Below are positions 37,501 through 45,393 of a stretch of DNA of 64,000 nucleotides, piece after piece. The first letter of the stretch is position 1. Every line of letters begins with the position of its first letter. Location of the stretch: NCBI RefSeq assembly GCF_014642175.1, contig NZ_BMIL01000006.1:246207-310206 (forward strand). Reading direction: 5' to 3'. A program made the position numbers and the translations under genes. The DNA is from Pedobacter quisquiliarum. Its GTDB lineage: Bacteria > Bacteroidota > Bacteroidia > Sphingobacteriales > Sphingobacteriaceae. The notes beneath the pieces are model-generated. The model was given only the letters and a program-made list of their open reading frames with translations. It was not told the DNA's origin and searched no databases.

Positions 37501-37814
37501 TCAGTTTCTTTAAATGTCTTGTATGTAGCAGAAAGAATATCATCAATTTTCATTTTAGACACATCATCCAGCTTGGTTATGCGTTCCTGAAGCTGATCGT
37601 CACCGGTTATGGTAGAATAGCGGAAACATACATGATCTTCCTCGATTTTGATACTTGCGAAAAACCGCTCGATAACGTTGTCTTCCTTGATGTTCTTCTC
37701 ACTCCACAAGTCGTATTCCGACTCACTGTTTGTTCTGTTGGTAAATCCAAGGGCAGCATAAGGTTGTAATTCTGCTCTGATGGTCTGAAATATTTCGATA
37801 TAATCTGTTTTCAT
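37491..37814 (-). CDS. Small uncharacterised protein
   Basis: 107 residues from an ATG start. No recognisable domain, signal peptide or membrane segment. Compact and mixed alpha/beta in composition (ERFFASIKIEEDHVCFRYSTITGDDQLQERITKLDDVSKMK). Its 3' end overlaps the GTG of the 36673 gene by 10 nt, which suggests the two work together or at least are co-translated. Coding status is supported by this coupling and the good length. Confidence 0.6.
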   Translation of the reverse strand: MKTDYIEIFQTIRAELQPYAALGFTNRTNSESEYDLWSEKNIKEDNVIERFFASIKIEEDHVCFRYSTITGDDQLQERITKLDDVSKMKIDDILSATYKTFKETEWV

Positions 37815-37877
37815 GCTATGCTGATTTATGTTTATTCATAAACATAGAAGTTTTCCAATTGTTTACTGTGGGCTATC

Positions 37878-38249
37878 TCAGGACACTGGATTGAGATGTT
37901 TATCTATTTTTTCAAACAACTCATCCATATCGAAGGGCTTCTCGAGGGAATAATTTGCCCCTGCGTCCTTTGCTGATTTTTCAAGATCAGTGCTTGCGGA
38001 GATCATGATCACAGGAATGTTTTTTGTTGATTCCTGCTGCTTCAAAAGTTTACAGACATCCCGACCATCTGTACCCGACATCCATATATCGAGCAGGATT
38101 AAATCTGGCAAGTCCTCTTTCATCTCCAGGATGGTCGCGCCATTATAGGTGAAGCCTACATCATATCCTCCAAACTCGAGCATTGCCATAACGGCATCTA
38201 CAATTGCATGATCATCATCAGCAATCATTACCCTTTTTAATTTCTCCAT
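37878..38249 (-). CDS. Single-domain response regulator
   Basis: 123 residues, only a receiver domain. Acidic pocket Asp11-Asp12-Asp13, phospho-acceptor Asp54 in LILLDIWMSG, Ser84 and Lys104 (SLEKPF). There is no output domain, so it would act by binding a partner, as CheY or Spo0F types do. No histidine kinase is nearby, so its partner cannot be named. Confidence 0.92.
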   Translation of the reverse strand: MEKLKRVMIADDDHAIVDAVMAMLEFGGYDVGFTYNGATILEMKEDLPDLILLDIWMSGTDGRDVCKLLKQQESTKNIPVIMISASTDLEKSAKDAGANYSLEKPFDMDELFEKIDKHLNPVS

Positions 38250-38305
38250 TCAAGTCCAATTGTGAACTTGCCAAGGCAACAAAAACCACACCATGGCTGC
38301 GTTTT

Positions 38306-40138
38306 CTAAACAGTAGCCTTTTCTGCGATGCTTACACCACAGCCAAGTAACTGGGTTGTGATGGTCCGCGTGTATGCCGTTATCTCTTCCTTAAATTCAG
38401 AAACGGAGGCACCTGACCGAATCTCTTCAAGCCGCTTTTCCCACTGACCGGTAAGCTCCGCCTGGGCAATCGCCTGGTCCTTGACCACTTCATAAACCGC
38501 AAGGCCTTTGTCCGTTGGGATCAGATTCCTCTTCTCCCGCTTGATGTATTCTCTTGTAATTAAAGTTTCAATAATTGAAGCTCGCGTCGCTGGCGTTCCA
38601 AGCCCACTATCCTTCATCGCGTATCGCAATTCTTCATCTTCAATCTCTTTTCCTGAGGTCTCGAGCGCCTTTAGCAGTGATGCTTCATTATAGAGCGGTT
38701 TTGGTTTTGTTTGTTTCTCAACCAGTGCTTTCTCCAATATGGGTAATGATTCCTCTTTTTTTACCTTTGGTAAGGAAAGACTTTCCTCACCTTTATTGTC
38801 ATCTTCGGGATCGTTTAGTACCGATCGCCACCCGGCTGAGCGGATAACTGTACCATTTGCAATGAACGTTGAGCCAGACTCGATAGTAATCTTCGTAAGC
38901 TCCTTCACACATTCTTTATGGAACGCCTCAAGCATTCGTGCTACGATCATGTCATAGATTGCCTGCTTCTCACTGCTTAAATGATATGGGGGTTCTCCTG
39001 TCGGCAATATTGCATGGTGATCAGTAACCTTTTTCGCATTTACGCTCCGCTTGTTTAATGGAACGGTTGTGAGGAATTCGGCACTTTTTCCGAATTCGGG
39101 ATGGTTACGAAGTTGATCTATCAGCTTGGGAATACCTGCGAAGACATCATCTCCGATGTATCGACTACCCGTACGTGGATAAGAAATCAGTTTGCCTTCA
39201 TATAAACTTTGAAGAATACTCAGTGTTTGATCGGCTGTGTAACCCTTCTTCTTATTGGCTTCCTGTTGTATGCTACTTAAATCATGTAATAAGGGTGGTG
39301 GTTCTTTTCTAGGTTTAGATTCGACATCTTTAATCAGGCCGCCTGTAGGGAAGCCAGCACTGACATCCTGTATCTTGTCGAACAAAACCTGCGCATCTTC
39401 CTTTTTGTCGAAATTTGCAATGGACAATGCCTTAAACTGCTGACCATCTTTATCTAACAGTATGCTGAGCTGATAGAACAGTTTAGGTACAAAGTTCTTT
39501 GTTTCAATAAATCTCGAGCAGATCATGGCAAGGGTTGGCGTTTGCACCCGCCCCAGCGACAGCACCGTACGATTTCCGGCAGCGATACTTAATGCCTGGG
39601 TAGCATTCATGCCCACAAGCCAATCAGATTCAGAACGGCAGTGTGCCGAGTTGAATAGTGTATCGTAATCTGTACCAGGTTTTAAATTGCGAAATCCTTC
39701 CTTAATGGCTTCATCTGTTTGCGATGAAATCCAGAGCCTTTTGAAAGGCTTCTTGCACTTAAGGTAGTAATATATATATCTGAAGATCAACTCCCCTTCA
39801 CGCCCGGCATCCGTAGCTACAATGATTTCCGTAGCTTCATCAAATAGCTTTTTGATAATGTCAAGCTGTTTTCTCACAGATGGATCCTCAATAAACCCGT
39901 CCTTGGTCTTCACTTTACGAACGGACAGTTTGAATTTCTTAGGCAACATTGGCAGGTGTTGTCTTCTCCAACCGATAAATCCATATTCCTGAGGTGGGGC
40001 GAGCTGTAGTAAATGCCCAAAGGCCCAGGTGAAAGAATAACCCTTACCTTCTATATAGCCATCTTTTTTTGTTGTAGCTCCAAAGACCTTTGCCAACTCC
40101 CTTGCTACAGATGGCTTTTCCGCAATAACGATTTTCAT
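38306..40138 (-). CDS. topB: DNA topoisomerase III (type IA)
   Basis: 610 residues. Type IA topoisomerase: TOPRIM domain with VIAEKPSVARELAKVFGA and VATDAGREGELIFRYIYYY, active-site Tyr in KLISYPRTGSRYIGDD, and GLGTPATRASIIETL. It lacks zinc-ribbon repeats at the C-terminus and is shorter than E. coli TopB (653). The start codon overlaps the stop of the upstream HDAC-family gene (ATGA), so the two are co-transcribed. Confidence 0.94.
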   Translation of the reverse strand: MKIVIAEKPSVARELAKVFGATTKKDGYIEGKGYSFTWAFGHLLQLAPPQEYGFIGWRRQHLPMLPKKFKLSVRKVKTKDGFIEDPSVRKQLDIIKKLFDEATEIIVATDAGREGELIFRYIYYYLKCKKPFKRLWISSQTDEAIKEGFRNLKPGTDYDTLFNSAHCRSESDWLVGMNATQALSIAAGNRTVLSLGRVQTPTLAMICSRFIETKNFVPKLFYQLSILLDKDGQQFKALSIANFDKKEDAQVLFDKIQDVSAGFPTGGLIKDVESKPRKEPPPLLHDLSSIQQEANKKKGYTADQTLSILQSLYEGKLISYPRTGSRYIGDDVFAGIPKLIDQLRNHPEFGKSAEFLTTVPLNKRSVNAKKVTDHHAILPTGEPPYHLSSEKQAIYDMIVARMLEAFHKECVKELTKITIESGSTFIANGTVIRSAGWRSVLNDPEDDNKGEESLSLPKVKKEESLPILEKALVEKQTKPKPLYNEASLLKALETSGKEIEDEELRYAMKDSGLGTPATRASIIETLITREYIKREKRNLIPTDKGLAVYEVVKDQAIAQAELTGQWEKRLEEIRSGASVSEFKEEITAYTRTITTQLLGCGVSIAEKATV

Positions 40139-41043
40139 AATTGCTCAAAAATATCAATTCCTGCTATAAAAGTATTACAATGCGCGTCAACAATATCTTT
40201 TATACCCGCAGAATAGCCGCCACCCATACTCACTTGTACTGGTAGGTTTTTGCTTTTGCATAGCTCAAATACAAACTTGTCTCTTTCGAGTGCGTCTGAT
40301 TTTGAGAGTTTTAATTTTCCCAGCTTATCTGAACTCAATACATCTACGCCTGCGAGATAAAACACAAATTGTGGTTTAAAACTTTCGACAATACCTGGCA
40401 AGGTTCTTTTCAGAAGTCGAAGGTAGCGCTCACCGTCCAAGTCGTTTTCTAGCGGTAGATCCAGGTCTGACGCTTCTTTTCGAAATGGAAAATTTTTGTC
40501 GCCGTGCATGGAAAAGGTAAATACCCGGGGTTCATTCTGGAAGATTTCTGCCGTTCCATTCCCTTGATGAACATCTAAATCAATTATTAATATGCGGTCA
40601 TGTATTTGCTTATTTAGCAGGTAATTGGCCGCAATAGCCTGGTCATTTAACATACAAAATCCTTCTCCCCAGTTCCGACCAGCATGGTGCGTACCGCCAG
40701 CAACGTTAAAAGCAATTCCAAAGTCCTGTGCATACAAGGCGCCCTCTATTGTGCCCTGTGCGATTCTTATTTCACGTTCTACGAGTTGTTCATTGAGTGG
40801 AAAACCAATCCTGCGTTGATCTTTATGAGGCAAAGTTAAGTCACGCAGCTGTTCCCAGTAATGACGATCATGCGTGAGCAGAATGATATCTTCAGCGACA
40901 GGGTCCGGGCAAAAAAGCTGATCCCGAGAAATCTTACCGATGTGCAGGAGCTGCTCAGGAATGAGTTCATATTTTAACATGGGGAAGCGGTGACCTTCTG
41001 GTAGTGGATGAGCGTACAGGTCGCAATAGGCTATTTTGATCAT
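40135..41043 (-). CDS. Histone deacetylase-family (zinc amidohydrolase) protein
   Basis: 302 residues. Arginase/deacetylase fold of the class-II/AcuC-like group: GGTHHAGRNWGEGFCMLNDQAIAA with the paired His, LIIDLDVHQGNGTAEIF with Zn-binding Asp and His, and the third Zn-ligand Asp in LAGVDVLSSDKLG. Bacterial members deacetylate small molecules, polyamines or proteins; the substrate is unknown. The last codons overlap the topB start by 4 nt. A TATTTTTG box at 41090-41097 is a possible -7. Confidence 0.9.
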   Translation of the reverse strand: MIKIAYCDLYAHPLPEGHRFPMLKYELIPEQLLHIGKISRDQLFCPDPVAEDIILLTHDRHYWEQLRDLTLPHKDQRRIGFPLNEQLVEREIRIAQGTIEGALYAQDFGIAFNVAGGTHHAGRNWGEGFCMLNDQAIAANYLLNKQIHDRILIIDLDVHQGNGTAEIFQNEPRVFTFSMHGDKNFPFRKEASDLDLPLENDLDGERYLRLLKRTLPGIVESFKPQFVFYLAGVDVLSSDKLGKLKLSKSDALERDKFVFELCKSKNLPVQVSMGGGYSAGIKDIVDAHCNTFIAGIDIFEQL

Positions 41044-41089
41044 TCCTGGCTTTGAAGATAGATGCTTGAGTGTTGGTATTTACAAATGT

Positions 41090-41097
41090 CAAAAATA
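41090..41097 (-). promoter_or_regulatory. Possible -7 promoter box of the HDAC-family gene
   Basis: Reverse strand reads TATTTTTG, 46 nt before the ATG at 41043; the longest leader among the boxes listed for this strand. Confidence 0.4.
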
Positions 41098-41124
41098 AAG
41101 GCAGATAAAATTAATTACCTGCCT
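41090..41124 (-). terminator. Weak terminator after the PPOX-family gene
   Basis: 6-bp stem AGGCAG/CTGCCT (41099-41104/41119-41124) with a 14-nt AT loop; the reverse strand continues into TTTATTTTTG. It overlaps the candidate HDAC-gene promoter. Confidence 0.45.
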
Positions 41125-41148
41125 CAATTTATAATTGGATGAAAGCTT

Positions 41149-41637
41149 CTAAAACTTCATTTCGCCATGATCCCCAACATCACCTTTCTCACCAGTGACA
41201 ATCGCCTTGAGCATGTTGAAAGCGACGACCATCTTAGAAGAGCTGCTATCCCAGAACTCTGCAAACGCTGGTGTCACCTTGATCAATATAAGATTCGGAT
41301 CATCAACACCGTCTGGAAACCAAACTTTCACAGGAGGCATAAAGTATGCTTTCTTCTTTTCCTGATCGTCTACCAGTTCAGCCTTACCATTTACATACAA
41401 ATAGGTATTGTCTGATGGGCTGCTATAAGCAAGTGAAACTTCGTTATCTCTTGATATTTCTTTAGACTTCAGTGAATATTCATTGGTAAAGAACCAGATG
41501 CTACCATCTTCTTCAACTTTAGCGGTGCCCATTGGACGACTAGAGAAGCGACCTTCGGCATCTAAGGTGGTGAACATGCAGATGCGAACATCTTCAACTT
41601 TTTCTTTAAGTGCTTTTATATTCTTTTCGTTTTCCAT
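41149..41637 (-). CDS. Pyridoxamine-5'-phosphate oxidase-fold protein (general stress protein 26 type)
   Basis: 162 residues. Split-barrel flavin/heme-binding fold of the PPOX superfamily in the stress-protein (YdaG/Gsp26) subfamily. Typical blocks: RICMFTTLDAEGRFSSRPMGTAKVEEDGSIWFFTNEYSLKSKEI, VSLAYSSPSDNTYLYVNGKAELV and DPNLILIKVTPAFAEFWDSSSSKM. It may bind FMN or F420-like cofactors; the reaction is not known. Confidence 0.85.
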   Translation of the reverse strand: MENEKNIKALKEKVEDVRICMFTTLDAEGRFSSRPMGTAKVEEDGSIWFFTNEYSLKSKEISRDNEVSLAYSSPSDNTYLYVNGKAELVDDQEKKKAYFMPPVKVWFPDGVDDPNLILIKVTPAFAEFWDSSSSKMVVAFNMLKAIVTGEKGDVGDHGEMKF

Positions 41638-41687
41638 GATATCTATTTTTAGGATAACAGGTCAACAGTAAAGAAAATGAAATTGTT

Positions 41688-42290
41688 TTAGCTATTGGGT
41701 TTACTGACAAACCGATTGCCTTTGATATAGTACCTCCATGGTAACAAAGCATGATCTGCAGCGTAGCCAACGCCAACTCTTGGTGCAGCAACAATGCTTT
41801 CCGTATCAACATCCCAACCATCCTCAATCCAGATCTCTTCGCCTGTTAAATCCTTGGCGTTAAATGTTCGGTCAATACCTAATGCTTTGGATAATGCACC
41901 TGGACCTGCAGTAAGATTTGGCTTTAACAAGGCCATGCCCCTTCTTTGCAACATGATTTCTGTTCCAATTACAGGCTCCACTCCTCGGATCAGCACAGCG
42001 TGTGGCGTATTTAGTGGCCCGGTGACAACATTAAACAGGTTGTGAATACCATAGCAGAGATAGACGTAAGAGACACCGCCTTTTAAATACATCGTTTTAG
42101 TACGATCTGTAAGTCTTCCGCCATAAGCATGGGATGCCTTGTCTTCTATGCCGGCATAAGCCTCTGTTTCCACAATAATACCCGCAGTAATTTCCCCATC
42201 TATTTGCGTGAAGAGCATCTTACCAATGAGTTGTCTAGCCAGACTATTCACATCCGTATTCAGGTAGAAGGAAAAGGGTAATTTAGCCAT
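41688..42290 (-). CDS. 3-methyladenine DNA glycosylase (AAG/MPG type)
   Basis: 200 residues. Removes alkylated purines in base-excision repair. Family signatures: GKMLFTQIDGEITAGIIVETEAYAGIEDKASHAYGG (with the catalytic Glu), RTKTMYLKGGVSYVYLCYGIHNLFNVVTG, and AVLIRGVEPVIG. The ATG start overlaps the 3' end of the msrC gene by 8 nt, indicating a two-gene operon of repair functions. Confidence 0.93.
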   Translation of the reverse strand: MAKLPFSFYLNTDVNSLARQLIGKMLFTQIDGEITAGIIVETEAYAGIEDKASHAYGGRLTDRTKTMYLKGGVSYVYLCYGIHNLFNVVTGPLNTPHAVLIRGVEPVIGTEIMLQRRGMALLKPNLTAGPGALSKALGIDRTFNAKDLTGEEIWIEDGWDVDTESIVAAPRVGVGYAADHALLPWRYYIKGNRFVSKPNS

Positions 42291-42759
42291 TGATAAGCGT
42301 TAATATTTCAGCTAAAAATCTTGCATCTACCTCATCGAACTCGTTTAAGGACTCAGAATCAACATCGAGTACACCTACAACTTCACCTGCTGAGAATAAT
42401 GGAAGTACAATCTCAGAACGCGATGCTGAGCTGCAGGCAATGTGACCAGGGAATGCCTCAACGTCTGGTACAATAATCGTTTCCCCTTGTGCCCATGCCG
42501 CTCCACATACCCCTTTTCCTTTTCGGATCCTGGTACAAGCTACCGGACCTTGGAATGGGCCTAACACTAACTCTTCCCCCTTAACCAGATAAAAGCCTAC
42601 CCAAAGCCAGCCAAATTGCTCTTTAAGGGCAGCAGCTACGTTCGCCAGATTAGCAATTAGATCAGATTCTCCTGTTAGGAGTCCTTTGATCTGGGGAATC
42701 AAAAATTCATATTGTTCTGCTCGAGTACCGCTTTTTATGATGCTTAAATCTTCTGCCAT
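42283..42759 (-). CDS. msrC: Free methionine-(R)-sulfoxide reductase (GAF domain)
   Basis: 158 residues from the ATG at 42759. A GAF-domain enzyme reducing free Met-R-sulfoxide. The three conserved Cys are present: PVACTRI, GKGVCGAAW and HIACSSASRSEIVLP. An in-frame TTG at 42777 was rejected because it lies inside a TAAATTTG -7 box. The 3' end overlaps the AAG glycosylase gene, linking oxidative and alkylation damage repair. Confidence 0.92.
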   Translation of the reverse strand: MAEDLSIIKSGTRAEQYEFLIPQIKGLLTGESDLIANLANVAAALKEQFGWLWVGFYLVKGEELVLGPFQGPVACTRIRKGKGVCGAAWAQGETIIVPDVEAFPGHIACSSASRSEIVLPLFSAGEVVGVLDVDSESLNEFDEVDARFLAEILTLING

Positions 42760-42774
42760 AATGTTTCTAAATTC

Positions 42775-42782
42775 CAAATTTA
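42775..42782 (-). promoter_or_regulatory. -7 promoter box of msrC
   Basis: Reverse strand TAAATTTG, 15 nt before the ATG at 42759; overlaps the alternative TTG, thereby choosing the ATG. Confidence 0.6.
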
Positions 42783-42832
42783 AAGAATAGAAGACATGAA
42801 GCTTGCAATTTCTGTGAAAAGGAGATAATTAT

Positions 42833-42840
42833 TAGATTTG
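42833..42840 (+). promoter_or_regulatory. -7 promoter box (TAGATTTG) of the 42862 gene
   Basis: Exact TAnnTTTG match, 21 nt before the ATG. Confidence 0.5.
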
Positions 42841-42861
42841 GAACTTACCTAAGTAGAAAAC

Positions 42862-43113
42862 ATGAGAATAATAGCGGAACTCCCTCACCCGGATTGCAAG
42901 ATTAGCATCTTTAATATGAACCAAAAGTACATTGTCAAATTTGAGCAAGGGACCTTAGAACAAAGCTACAAGCTGTCGGAATTAGATTTAACAGGTGGGG
43001 GCGTGAATGAAATCTTTCAGATACTTGATGAGGCTTTCATTGCTACTGTAGTTGAACGATTCAAAATTATGCGGACAGATTTTGCTGAAGCATATAATCG
43101 ACAACAGTATTAG
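42862..43113 (+). CDS. Small conserved-looking protein, unknown
   Basis: 83 residues beginning MRIIAELPHPDCKISIFNMNQKYIVKFE. The pattern of short strands followed by a helix (LDEAFIATVVERFKIMRTDFAEAYNRQQ) gives a plausible small alpha/beta fold. No family was recognised. A matching -7 box supports its being a real gene. Divergent from msrC. Confidence 0.65.
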   Translation: MRIIAELPHPDCKISIFNMNQKYIVKFEQGTLEQSYKLSELDLTGGGVNEIFQILDEAFIATVVERFKIMRTDFAEAYNRQQY

Positions 43114-43463
43114 ATTGACATATATAATTCGCTAACTGTTAACACTCTACAACTTAAAACAAATAATATTCTTTAAAATCTCCAGATTTCGTTTAAGCAA
43201 ACACCAAGTCTTGCAAGTTGAAGATTAGCTAACTAAGTCCATGTAACTGAATATCAACAATGAATAGCCTCTACCCAACTATTATTTTGTGCTCTATTGT
43301 GCCAAATAATCGTTGGCCAGCTCGAAGTTGGTCCCTTTTGCATCATCCAAACTCGAGTACGCAGTCGAGGTTTTGACAGCATAATTTTCAATTAATAGTT
43401 TATTGTTAGCATCGCAGCATTCGCCATTTCGTTAATCTATGTACCTTACTGAAAATTGACGCT
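43114..43463. other. 350-bp AT-rich spacer
   Basis: No gene, tRNA, terminator or recognisable RNA was found. It presumably carries the promoter of the 43464 gene, but no exact TAnnTTTG box stands out near its ATG. Confidence 0.5.
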
Positions 43464-44108
43464 ATGATCAGAGGCTATAAGTTAGTCATACTCCTGCTCT
43501 CCTCTTCATTGGGATGTGCACTAGGCAACGAATGTTTTGCACAGGATAAGCCTGTCAGGAAAGACAAACTATATTTCAGAAGTGGTTTCGGGTTCTCAGC
43601 ACCTGTGGCAGAAAGCAGGCAATTCCTTGACGCTAAGTTTTCAACTTCGCTCGGCGGTTTGCTTTTTTTAGGCAATCAAAACTTCTTCTTCTATCCAAAG
43701 ATCGGACTTAATGCTTACGGATACGATCAGTTGAATTTAGATGCAGGTTCAGCGAATAGAATTATCCACAGCAGGTCTACAACTTATCTATTGAGCCTGG
43801 ATTTAGGCTATCGGAAGACCATCAACCATTTTGGTGTTTATGGCTTTGGTGGTGCTGGTGGCGGGATCATCCTACTACCAAAACTTAGAACGCCAGACGA
43901 CGGAGTCATCAGCATGTATAATTCAAGCAATTTTGTTAGTCTACTGGAGGTGGGTTTAGGGGCGGATTACAGCTTCGGCAATGTACTTTTATTTGCTGAG
44001 GCTAGTTACACCCAGGGGCTGAACAAGTTGGAGGAACAGCGCTATAAAGCGATTCCTATCAGTATTGGGGTTAGAACCAACATTACCAGAATCTTCTTCA
44101 AAAAGTGA
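43464..44108 (+). CDS. Outer-membrane beta-barrel-like secreted protein
   Basis: 214 residues. Signal peptide MIRGYKLVILLLSSSLGCALGNECFA, then a series of amphipathic strands with Tyr/Phe/Gly (LYFRSGFGFSAPV, FFFYPKIGLNAYGYDQ, LSLDLGYRKTINHFGVYGFGGAGGG, LEVGLGADYSFGNVLLFAEASYTQGL, ISIGVRTNITRIFF), as in PorT-like or OmpW-like eight-stranded barrels. No specific family can be fixed. Confidence 0.75.
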   Translation: MIRGYKLVILLLSSSLGCALGNECFAQDKPVRKDKLYFRSGFGFSAPVAESRQFLDAKFSTSLGGLLFLGNQNFFFYPKIGLNAYGYDQLNLDAGSANRIIHSRSTTYLLSLDLGYRKTINHFGVYGFGGAGGGIILLPKLRTPDDGVISMYNSSNFVSLLEVGLGADYSFGNVLLFAEASYTQGLNKLEEQRYKAIPISIGVRTNITRIFFKK

Positions 44109-44172
44109 GTTTGCACCTGAATGAGACAGTACTCGGTTCCGGGGAGACGTTTTAAAAATCATTTATTTTTCT

Positions 44173-44180
44173 TACCTTTG
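44173..44180 (+). promoter_or_regulatory. -7 promoter box (TACCTTTG) with unusually long leader
   Basis: Exact match, 189 nt before the ATG at 44370, in contrast to the short leaders elsewhere in the window. Confidence 0.6.
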
Positions 44181-44183
44181 TGA

Positions 44184-44369
44184 AACATTAGGCTACTCTC
44201 TGCCTTAATCTTGTTAACCGTTCAACAGGCTGGCTAACATTCTCCAGGAAATCTTTTCCAATTGAGATATATTTTAATCATGTCAGTCGCATCTCAAGTG
44301 CACATCTACTAAGATTGACTAAATGGGAATCGCAGAGAGCAGTTATTTTTTTACTTAAACTACGTACAT
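44184..44369 (+). promoter_or_regulatory. Structured 5' leader, candidate cold-shock (thermosensor) region
   Basis: The spacer between the -7 box and the small-protein ATG has nested complementary arms: CTCTCTGC (44196-44203) with GCAGAGAG (44332-44339); AATCTT (44207-44212) with AAGATT (44311-44316); GTTAACC with GGCTAAC (44213-44219/44232-44238, one mismatch); and TTGAGAT (44262-44268) with ATCTCAA (44291-44297). This makes a multibranched fold closed by the outer stem, followed by a T-rich stretch and the ATG. Its function as a cold-shock regulator is inferred from the downstream gene. Confidence 0.5.
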
Positions 44370-44579
44370 ATGGCTAAGTCTCAGGCAACCTTCATGAAGA
44401 AGCAACTCGAAAAAAACAGACAAAAGAAAAAAGAAGATAAGTTGCAAAGAAAAGAAGAGCGAAAGCAAAATCCAGGTGGAAGTGATTTAGAGAGCATGTT
44501 GGCGTACGTCAACGAGTTTGGAGAAATCGTTTCAACACCACCGGAAAAAAAACCTAATCAACCTTCGGAAGACAAATAA
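44370..44579 (+). CDS. Small basic protein resembling the N-terminal part of Bacteroidota cold-shock proteins
   Basis: 69 residues. A highly basic helix (KSQATFMKKQLEKNRQKKKEDKLQRKEERK) is followed by an acidic tail LESMLAYVNEFGEIVSTPPEKKP. This pattern (Lys-rich helix, then 'AYV-E-G-I-STPP') is that of the region found before the cold-shock domain in many Bacteroidota CspA-type proteins; here the cold-shock domain itself is absent. It may bind RNA by charge. The long leader upstream and the terminator downstream make it a single-gene unit. Confidence 0.75.
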   Translation: MAKSQATFMKKQLEKNRQKKKEDKLQRKEERKQNPGGSDLESMLAYVNEFGEIVSTPPEKKPNQPSEDK

Positions 44580-44587
44580 AGATAATG

Positions 44588-44617
44588 AAGCCCTTTTCGC
44601 AACGAGAAGGGCTTTTT
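44588..44617 (+). terminator. Terminator after the small basic protein gene
   Basis: 12-bp stem (44588-44599/44603-44614, one G-U pair) around CAA, GC-rich core AAGCCCTT, followed by a run of T. Confidence 0.88.
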
Positions 44618-44876
44618 TATGGCCTTTCGGCCGCAGCATATATTCAGCAAATACAAAACAATCACGCTTGGGTATGTAGATTTTTGAGAATTAGATACCC
44701 AGATTACCCCTGTGCAACTACCAATCGTAAATATTCATGAAGCGGAGAATACTTATAAGCTCAACAGAATACTACGTTAAGCACCCAAAATTTAGCGAAT
44801 TTCAACAATCACTTCCTATGTGAAATTAACAGCCATGATTTTTGTATAATTCTGATTAGCAAATCCGTCTAAATAT

Positions 44877-45113
44877 ATGAAAAAGTTCGCTCTAATAAGC
44901 TACCATGACCAGGCTGCTGACCTTCAATTATGTGCTTCAATCCATGAAGTAAATAACGCTATAACTAGCTTACGTGAAGCTGGATTCCTACCTGTTTGTG
45001 TGATTGACACTATTGATCTAATCCATATGTGGCTCATAACTGATCAATCTTACTATGCTACATCAGTTGTAAAACTTATTGAGGAACAGATTTTTAATGA
45101 AGAGATCAGGTAA
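44877..45113 (+). CDS. Small uncharacterised protein upstream of the biosynthetic cluster
   Basis: 78 residues from an ATG start. Two strand-helix units (KKFALISYHDQAADLQLCASIHEVNNAITSLREAG and FLPVCVIDTIDLIHMWL) suggest a compact cytoplasmic fold. No family was recognised. It lies 280 bp before the NRPS-PKS gene in the same direction with no terminator seen between, so it might belong to the cluster, but this is weak. Confidence 0.5.
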   Translation: MKKFALISYHDQAADLQLCASIHEVNNAITSLREAGFLPVCVIDTIDLIHMWLITDQSYYATSVVKLIEEQIFNEEIR

Positions 45114-45393
45114 GAAGAGACTTTTAAATTTAACCTTTATAACAGGCCCTAGGTAAATTTTTTTATGGCTGGCCAATCTGATCCACTTACATCTACAAAC
45201 GCGCGTTTTCTCCCCAGACTTACCCGTGATTATTCATGCTTGTTTCTATAACTACTTGTTTATAAAATAAAAACTTTAACTTAGCCGAAGTGTGTAGAAT
45301 AAGTCCAAATTTTCGCACTACGGTAATAAATTTAAACCTAGACAGGTGGATGTTTTAGGTTACACGCTTTGTTTTTAACGACTCTTCGAACTT
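45114..45393. other. 280-bp spacer before the biosynthetic cluster
   Basis: AT-rich, no exact TAnnTTTG box or regulator-like palindrome was recognised. A 28-codon reading frame at 45164 (MAGQSDPLTSTNARFL...) has no support as a gene. The promoter of the cluster presumably lies here. Confidence 0.4.

Noticed and set aside
42775..42777. TTG start for msrC
   Set aside because: It lies within a -7 box; the ATG at 42759 fits the family N-terminus better.
44184..44345. A 6S RNA or SRP RNA in the small-gene leader
   Set aside because: It lacks the SRP apical-loop motif and the long central bubble of 6S; a gene-specific leader explains it better.
45164..45250. 28-codon ORF before the megasynthase
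   Set aside because: Too short, no family and no promoter-like element; no reason to call it a gene.
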